DNA of 45,960 nucleotides from assembly GCA_000170815.1 (NCBI GenBank), contig ABCO01000002.1, positions 402,501 through 448,460 on the forward strand, given 5' to 3'. Each line of letters begins with the position of its first letter. The first letter of the stretch is position 1. This stretch comes from an unidentified eubacterium SCB49 (GTDB taxonomy: Bacteria > Bacteroidota > Bacteroidia > Flavobacteriales > Flavobacteriaceae). A program made the translations under genes and the position numbers. Below, one piece after another: positions 41,137 to 45,960 of the stretch. Under the pieces are notes generated by a model. It saw only the letters and a program-made list of their open reading frames with translations. It ran no database searches and was not told where the DNA came from.

Positions 41137-41778
41137 ATGCATTTCCTTCCAGACAACATAGACGAATACGCTGTAAAACACAGTCAAGAAGAACCAAAAC
41201 TACTTCAAGAACTTACACGTGAGACTTGGCAAAAAGTACTTGCACCTGTAATGTTAAGCGGCCATTATCAAGGGCGTGTTTTAAGTATGATTTCAAAACT
41301 AGTGAACCCTTTAAATATTTTAGAGATTGGTACATATACAGGTTATTCTGCGCTATGCCTAGCAGAAGGTATGCAGCAAGAAGGTACGCTTCATACCATA
41401 GACATAAATGAAGAACTACACGATTTTCAGCGCAAATATTTTGATAAATCAGATTTTAGCAAACAGATTATACAACATACTGGCAATGCACTAGATATTA
41501 TCCCTAAACTCGAAAAAAAATTCGATATCGTATTTCTAGATGCTGATAAAGGTAACTACCCTAAATATATTGAAACTGTTCTTCCTAAAATGAATAAAGG
41601 AGGTGTTTTATTGAGTGACAATGTACTTTGGTATGGTAAGGTTGCTCAGCCTACAAAAGAAAAAGATCTAGACACTATTGCTTTAAAAGAGTACAACACA
41701 ATAATACATGAGCATCCACAACTTGAAAGTGTATTACTACCTATTAGAGACGGCTTAACTATTTCTAGAAAAATTTAA
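41137..41778 (+). CDS. SAM-dependent O-methyltransferase (catechol-type)
   Basis: A 213-residue methyltransferase of the catechol/caffeoyl-CoA O-methyltransferase family (Methyltransf_3). Motif I is ILEIGTYTGYSALCLAEG, followed by HTIDIN (acidic SAM ribose contact), IVFLDADKGNYPKYI with the metal-binding Asp residues, and LLSDNVLWYGKV. These enzymes methylate ortho-dihydroxy or similar aromatic hydroxyls with a divalent metal. It is the last plus-strand gene of the kynurenine cluster, separated by the REP-like pair, so an amino-phenol such as 3-hydroxyanthranilate is a conceivable substrate; this is inference only. Its stop interlocks with the PAP2 gene stop (TTAA). Confidence 0.93.
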   Translation: MHFLPDNIDEYAVKHSQEEPKLLQELTRETWQKVLAPVMLSGHYQGRVLSMISKLVNPLNILEIGTYTGYSALCLAEGMQQEGTLHTIDINEELHDFQRKYFDKSDFSKQIIQHTGNALDIIPKLEKKFDIVFLDADKGNYPKYIETVLPKMNKGGVLLSDNVLWYGKVAQPTKEKDLDTIALKEYNTIIHEHPQLESVLLPIRDGLTISRKI

Positions 41779-42335
41779 TTTGACATTTGTCCAAGCCTTT
41801 TTTTGGCTACAAAATAGATACTCGAACCGATAAGCATACCCACAATGGCACCTACTAGAATATCGCTCGGGTAATGTACACCTACATAAATCCTACTCAT
41901 TATAAAAAGTAATGGCCAAAGGTAGAATAGGTAAACATATCTATTATATTTCCGAAGTGATAACACCACAAAAGTTGTAATAGCAAAACTTGAAGATGCG
42001 TGCCCAGAGAAAAAACTGTAATTTTCTGGTTGCAATAACACTCGTATAAGATCACCTAAAGCCTCTACATTATTAGGCCTTAACCTTGCAACATATTCTT
42101 TGGTAAATTCTGTTATAAAGATTGTAATTCCTGCCGTAGCAAATAAGGAAAACAAAACAACGATTCCTTTTTTGAATTTGTAATAATAAAATATAAGTAT
42201 AAAAAAGAATACAAATAAGGGAATCCAGGTTTCTATTTTAGTGACAATTAACCAAAAGCTATCCCAATCTTCAATACCAATACTATTGAGCCAAACTAGT
42301 AACTCCCAATCCCATTCTTTTAGGGTCTGTAGCAT
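41775..42335 (-). CDS. PAP2-family phosphatase, integral membrane
   Basis: A 186-residue membrane phosphatase with five or six TM helices. The tripartite PAP2 phosphatase signature is complete: Lys79-x6-Arg86-Pro (KEYVARLRP), Ser110-Gly-His112 (FFSGHASSS), and Arg148-x5-His154-x3-Asp158 (SRIYVGVHYPSD). The active site faces the periplasm. Likely substrates are undecaprenyl pyrophosphate or lipid phosphates; sequence alone does not decide. It lies 9 bp downstream of tatA on the same strand and converges on the O-methyltransferase gene with a 4-bp stop overlap. Confidence 0.93.
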   Translation of the reverse strand: MLQTLKEWDWELLVWLNSIGIEDWDSFWLIVTKIETWIPLFVFFFILIFYYYKFKKGIVVLFSLFATAGITIFITEFTKEYVARLRPNNVEALGDLIRVLLQPENYSFFSGHASSSFAITTFVVLSLRKYNRYVYLFYLWPLLFIMSRIYVGVHYPSDILVGAIVGMLIGSSIYFVAKKRLGQMSN

Positions 42336-42344
42336 TAAGATGAT

Positions 42345-42632
42345 TTAAAATTTCCTTTTTATTGAGCCAGTAATTTCTTCTACCTCGTCTTTTACTTTGT
42401 CTATTTCTTTACGAACATCTTTTGTGATATCAAGATCTAAACCTTGCTTGTCTACACTTTTAGTGATCTCACTTTTAATGTCGTCTGTGGCGTTTCTAAT
42501 CTGCTTCATTGTTTTCCCTAGCGTCCTAGCGATTTCTGGTATTTTATCGGCACCAAAAACGAGGAGCACAATAAATAGGATAAAACCTATTTCTGTACCA
42601 CCAATGAAGAGAAAATGAAGTTTAATTAACAT
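42345..42632 (-). CDS. tatA: Twin-arginine translocase subunit TatA/TatE-type
   Basis: A 95-residue protein with one N-terminal TM helix (about residues 9-25, GGTEIGFILFIVLLVFG) and an amphipathic helix containing ADKIPEIARTLGKTMKQIRNA. The charged C-terminal tail (DIKSEITK..., EEITGSIKRKF) is typical of TatA/TatB proteins. It forms the pore-lining oligomer of the Tat exporter. No tatC is present in the window. The ATG at 42632 is preferred to the longer frame from 42680, because a perfect promoter element lies immediately upstream of it. It is 9 bp upstream of the PAP2 gene. Confidence 0.93.
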   Translation of the reverse strand: MLIKLHFLFIGGTEIGFILFIVLLVFGADKIPEIARTLGKTMKQIRNATDDIKSEITKSVDKQGLDLDITKDVRKEIDKVKDEVEEITGSIKRKF

Positions 42633-42636
42633 AGGG

Positions 42637-42644
42637 CAAAGATA
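42637..42644 (-). promoter_or_regulatory. -7 promoter element of tatA, predicting a leaderless mRNA
   Basis: On the minus strand TATCTTTG (exact TAnnTTTG, identical to the lipA element) is followed by four bases and then the tatA ATG. Transcription should therefore begin at the start codon. No -33 TTG is seen at the consensus distance. Confidence 0.5.
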
Positions 42645-42741
42645 GTATAAATACAAAAGAGAACATAGAATATAGTCCACTTGCTTTACACGTTAACAGA
42701 ATATAAATAAGACCTATTTTATTTGAAATATTTATAGACAG

Positions 42742-42769
42742 AAAAAGCCCCGATAGATATCGAGGCTTT
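42742..42769 (-). terminator. Intrinsic terminator of the M1 peptidase gene
   Basis: On the minus strand AAAGCCTCGATA pairs with TATCGGGGCTTT (12 bp with one G-U pair, 2-base spacer, arms 42758-42769 and 42744-42755), followed by T residues. It lies about 20 bases beyond the stop codon of the M1 peptidase. Confidence 0.85.
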
Positions 42770-42790
42770 CTAATTACTGAAAGAGTATAA

Positions 42791-45094
42791 TTAATTTTTA
42801 TTCTGCTTAAATTTTTCAAAATCGCCTTGTACTTCAACTGCAGGCCAAGCGTTATTTGACACATCAATATCTGCTGTTTCTTCATCTGGATCAACCATAA
42901 ACTTAACGATTTCCTTTTCAGAAGCAACGATCTTACTAACAGACGCGTCATTTTTACGCCAAATTTGTGGAGGAAACACTTCTCTCTTAGTCGTACCATC
43001 TTTATAAGTATACTCAACAATAATAGGCATTGGGATTCCTCCTGGCTTATTATATGTTACTTGATAAAAATATTTAGGTTCTTTTAAATTAGCACGTTCT
43101 GCTTGTGGTACATTATCCAAGATGTATTCTTGTAAAGTAGTCACATCATCTAAAGTACTCGTACGCATAGACTCTTCAAAATCTTCACTTCCTTCTTCAA
43201 CTAGATAAACTAAAGGTGGAAGATCTGCTTCAGAAATACCACGTTGTTCCATCATAGTTCGTATCTCTTTATTCATTTTTGATGTCACGTAATATGTTTT
43301 AACACTTTCAATACCAATATCAGTATAGTCTGTACTATAGAACCAAGATCTCCAGAACCAATCTAGATCTACCGCAGAAGCATCTTCCATGGTACGGAAA
43401 AAGTCTTCTGGTGTTGGGTGCTTAAACATCCATCTTTGAGAATATACTTTAAAAGCATAATCAAAAAGCTCACGTCCTAGTATAGTTTCTCTTAATATGT
43501 TTAATGCCGTTGCTGGTTTTGCGTAAGCATTAGCACCAAAGTTGTAAGTATTTAAACCCTTTGTCATAATTGGTGCGATAAAATCTTGATCGCCTGCCAT
43601 ATAATCTACAATCTTATTTGCTGGCCCTCTACGTGATGGGTATGCTTTGTTTGGCGCAATTGCTTCTGGATATTTTTCTCCAAAATCTTGTTCTGCGATA
43701 TATTGTACAAAAGTCGTTAAACCTTCATCCATCCAAGTCCACTGGCGCTCATCACTATTTACAATCATCGGGTAATAGTTATGACCAACTTCGTGTATAA
43801 TTACACTCATCATCCCGTATTTTGTACGTTCGCTATAGTTACCATCTTTATCTGGACGACCATAGTTCCAGCAAATCATTGGATATTCCATTCCTTGATT
43901 TTTAGCGTGTACCGAAATCGCTTTATGATAAGGGTAGTCAAAAGACATACGTGAGTAAGACTCTAATGTACTTGCTACTACTCTTGTAGAATAATCTTCC
44001 CATAATGGGTTTCCTTCTGGTGGATATACTGATACAGCCATAACATCTCTGTCTCCCATTTTAACGGCCATCATATCTGTAATATAGCGTCTTGAAGTCG
44101 CAAAACCAAAGTCACGAACATTCTTTGCATCAAGTTTCCAAGTTTTAGTTTCTTTTGAAAATCCTTTTGCCGCAGCTTCTGCCTCTTCTTGAGTTACAAC
44201 AATTACTGGTTTATCATATGATTTTTTCGCTTGCTCATAACGCTCCATCATTGTCTTGCTATACACTTCTTTTCTGTTTGTTAAAACTCCTGTTGCATCT
44301 AACAAATGATCTGCAGGTACTGTAATGTTTACTTTAAAATCTCCAAAAGGTAACGCAAACTCATCGCGGCCCCAAAACTGGCTATTTTGCCATCCTTCTA
44401 CGTCATTATAAACGGCCATACGTGGATAAAACTGTGCTATAACATAACCTCTATTTCCATCGTCAAAAGTTTCGTACCCGCTTCTTGCTCTGTTTATTGT
44501 ATGTTCTGGTATGTTATACCACCATTTAATAGAAAATTCAAATTCTCCACCTGGTTCAAGGTCTTTAGGCATTTCTACACGCATCATCGTGCGGTTAATA
44601 GTATATTTTAAATTACCTCCTTTTGAATTTTTAACGTGCTCTATTTTAAATCCTCCGTCAAAGCCTTCATTCATGTAAGCACTTACAAAGTTACCCACTT
44701 GCTGCGCTGGCGCAGCACCACTAGGCTCTATTAAAGAACTTTTAGAATCTCTAGCTCTTACATTTTGATCTAACTGTACCCATAAATATTCTAAGACATC
44801 TGGCGAGTTATTTGTGTAAGTAATTGTTTCTACACCATCGATACGTGCATTTACATCATCTAACACGATATCCATCTCATAATCTGCTTGTTGCTGATAG
44901 TAGTCTGGTCCTGGTGCTCCGTTAGCACTTCGATAAGTGTTGGGTGTAGAGAACTCTTCGTATAATTGTTTAAATCTATTTTCGTTGGTATGTCCTGGCT
45001 TACGCTCTACCATATCGCTTTCTACCTCTTGTGCAATACTTGTACTTGCCACAAGAAAAAGTAGCACTAACGATAAATACTGGGCTAATTTCAT
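42791..45094 (-). CDS. Exported M1 family metallopeptidase
   Basis: A 767-residue zinc peptidase. A Sec signal peptide (cut near residue 21, STSIAQ) leads into a beta-rich N-terminal domain of about 350 residues. The gluzincin catalytic domain follows, with HEVGH (434-438) and third ligand Glu457 (WMDEGLTT). The exopeptidase GxMEN element appears as GMEYPM (401-406), so classical aminopeptidase specificity is uncertain. A helical or beta tail follows. It probably cleaves peptides in the periplasm. Its upstream neighbour is the DUF6702 gene, 60 bp away on the same strand, a pairing common in Flavobacteriaceae. Confidence 0.94.
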   Translation of the reverse strand: MKLAQYLSLVLLFLVASTSIAQEVESDMVERKPGHTNENRFKQLYEEFSTPNTYRSANGAPGPDYYQQQADYEMDIVLDDVNARIDGVETITYTNNSPDVLEYLWVQLDQNVRARDSKSSLIEPSGAAPAQQVGNFVSAYMNEGFDGGFKIEHVKNSKGGNLKYTINRTMMRVEMPKDLEPGGEFEFSIKWWYNIPEHTINRARSGYETFDDGNRGYVIAQFYPRMAVYNDVEGWQNSQFWGRDEFALPFGDFKVNITVPADHLLDATGVLTNRKEVYSKTMMERYEQAKKSYDKPVIVVTQEEAEAAAKGFSKETKTWKLDAKNVRDFGFATSRRYITDMMAVKMGDRDVMAVSVYPPEGNPLWEDYSTRVVASTLESYSRMSFDYPYHKAISVHAKNQGMEYPMICWNYGRPDKDGNYSERTKYGMMSVIIHEVGHNYYPMIVNSDERQWTWMDEGLTTFVQYIAEQDFGEKYPEAIAPNKAYPSRRGPANKIVDYMAGDQDFIAPIMTKGLNTYNFGANAYAKPATALNILRETILGRELFDYAFKVYSQRWMFKHPTPEDFFRTMEDASAVDLDWFWRSWFYSTDYTDIGIESVKTYYVTSKMNKEIRTMMEQRGISEADLPPLVYLVEEGSEDFEESMRTSTLDDVTTLQEYILDNVPQAERANLKEPKYFYQVTYNKPGGIPMPIIVEYTYKDGTTKREVFPPQIWRKNDASVSKIVASEKEIVKFMVDPDEETADIDVSNNAWPAVEVQGDFEKFKQNKN

Positions 45095-45154
45095 TTGATT
45101 GGTTTTAATTAAATTGGTTTATAAAAATAGGTGTTATAATTAGGCTTTATAGGC

Positions 45155-45664
45155 TTATTCGTTAAATTTTAACAAACCATTAGGATTTTCTTTGTCTAAT
45201 GTTAAGCTTCGTTTTTGATCATTTATGGTAAAGTGAACTATATTTTGTTGCTCTTCAAACTTCTCCATCAACATTGTATTTTCGATGCCTATAGTTTTAC
45301 ATTCTTTTACATCAACAATTTCTATGTAAGCCCTTACAATACCTGGCTCATAATCAATACCTAAATAATCTAAACGGGCCGTTTGCCCATTTACTTCTAC
45401 TTTCAGTTTTTTTAACACGTATTCTTTAAGCAATTCTCTATCTCGAGGTGTCTCTTTTTTTGTGTCTAAAAAAGTCTCTGTTTCAAAACGCTCATTTAAC
45501 ACATCTTCTACATCATCAATAAATATTTTAGTGATGATCTGTAAAGATTGAGCTTCTTTTACATATTCAACTTTTGTAACACTCACATAAAATTTATGCA
45601 CATTAAATGAAGTTAACCCTACAAAAAGCAGTACAATAATGGCTATTCTAGTTATAAATCTCAT
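45155..45664 (-). CDS. Exported DUF6702 family protein
   Basis: A 169-residue protein with an N-terminal hydrophobic signal or anchor (about residues 4-21) followed by FNVHKFYVSVTKVEY, the start of the DUF6702 domain. Also visible are LQIITKIFIDDVEDVL and a C-terminal FTINDQKRSLTL preceding DKENPNGLLKFNE, all typical of the family. Function unknown. It is encoded directly upstream of the M1 peptidase and may be co-expressed with it, since no terminator lies in the 60-bp gap. Confidence 0.88.
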   Translation of the reverse strand: MRFITRIAIIVLLFVGLTSFNVHKFYVSVTKVEYVKEAQSLQIITKIFIDDVEDVLNERFETETFLDTKKETPRDRELLKEYVLKKLKVEVNGQTARLDYLGIDYEPGIVRAYIEIVDVKECKTIGIENTMLMEKFEEQQNIVHFTINDQKRSLTLDKENPNGLLKFNE

Positions 45665-45702
45665 AGTATTTAATTAATAGGTGTATTATTTCGGAAATAT
45701 CA

Positions 45703-45710
45703 CAAAAATA
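45703..45710 (-). promoter_or_regulatory. -7 promoter element for DUF6702-M1
   Basis: On the minus strand TATTTTTG matches TAnnTTTG, 38 bases upstream of the DUF6702 ATG. The -33 half is not identifiable. Confidence 0.45.
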
Positions 45711-45960
45711 AGACCAATAACCCAACTTCTTTTATGTTATCGTATAAAATTCTAGAACTGTCACAATTAATCTATCAACTACTCTTATTTTTTAAGCTTT
45801 TTCAGACTGAAAATTGAATATTATTAAATCCATTTTCATTCATTATTAAGTGCTCTATTTTTTGAAGAATTTGGAGGAATAGCAATAGCACTTCGTTTTA
45901 AATACACTAATTGATTTTTCTTTAAAAACTGAGATTAATCTAGAATAGTTTCCTTTTTTA
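45711..45960. other. Right-edge region without a firm gene
   Basis: AT-rich. On the minus strand a frame is open from the window edge (45959) to a TAG at 45855-45857, encoding about 34 residues with many Lys and Ser; it could be the 3' end of a gene lying to the right. A second open stretch on the plus strand (45828-45914) ends in TGA. Neither has recognisable family features, so neither is called. Confidence 0.4.

Noticed and set aside
45828..45914. Short plus-strand open stretch near the right edge
   Set aside because: Only 28 codons, no ATG and no family features; probably chance.

Overview
The window looks like a chromosomal segment of a marine-type member of the Flavobacteriaceae (Bacteroidota). 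The reasons are: AT-rich DNA, almost no Shine-Dalgarno sequences, several promoters of the Bacteroidota form TTG-N(about 19-23)-TAnnTTTG, two secreted proteins with type IX secretion (T9SS) C-terminal sorting domains, many SPII lipoproteins, a Rho factor with a long basic insertion, and flavobacterial neighbourhoods (rho/DUF4293, rsfS-ftsH-LUD-cdsA-psd, Nif3/zinc-ribbon-like protein). No tRNA, rRNA, IS element, prophage or CRISPR array was seen.

Layout. 1-520 holds no convincing gene. 521-2802: DUF4293 membrane protein and divergent rho. 3263-6576: a T9SS-secreted protein, an M14 carboxypeptidase-like lipoprotein and a NUDIX hydrolase. 6584-13239: housekeeping genes pyrE, SRPBCC protein, birA (opposite strand), rsfS, ftsH, LUD protein, cdsA, psd-type decarboxylase and acyl-CoA-binding protein, which tie together pyrimidine, biotin, protein quality control and phospholipid synthesis. 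13288-15921: valS. 16055-18839: DUF1573 protein, PLP aminotransferase and murB. 18836-25601: fasciclin lipoprotein, a small Cys-rich membrane protein, glycosyltransferase, ECF sigma factor, lipA, gap and a TPR hybrid histidine kinase. 25603-33318: lpxK, Nif3-like protein, coiled-coil protein with a degenerate zinc ribbon, exported msrA, methyltransferase, a lipoprotein and a T9SS-secreted vanadium haloperoxidase-like enzyme.

33486-41778 is the main metabolic island: kynureninase, kynurenine 3-monooxygenase, a RidA-type 2-aminomuconate deaminase candidate, a lipoprotein esterase, a semialdehyde dehydrogenase, an SDR with an altered active site, ACMS decarboxylase and an O-methyltransferase. 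Together they outline the tryptophan/kynurenine to 2-aminomuconate catabolic route. The ring-opening 3-hydroxyanthranilate dioxygenase, tryptophan dioxygenase and a cytosolic formamidase are not in the window. A seven-copy heptanucleotide repeat and a GC-rich REP-like inverted pair lie in two of its intergenic gaps. 41775-45664, on the minus strand, carries a PAP2 phosphatase, TatA, an M1 peptidase and a DUF6702 protein.

The window is mostly well-known housekeeping and catabolic genes. The best leads for something less described are: the incomplete kynurenine cluster with its atypical SDR and appended O-methyltransferase; loss of all four zinc ligands in the zinc-ribbon-family protein; several promoters placed so close to ATG that leaderless mRNAs are predicted; and a repeated TTAA interlocking of convergent stop codons.
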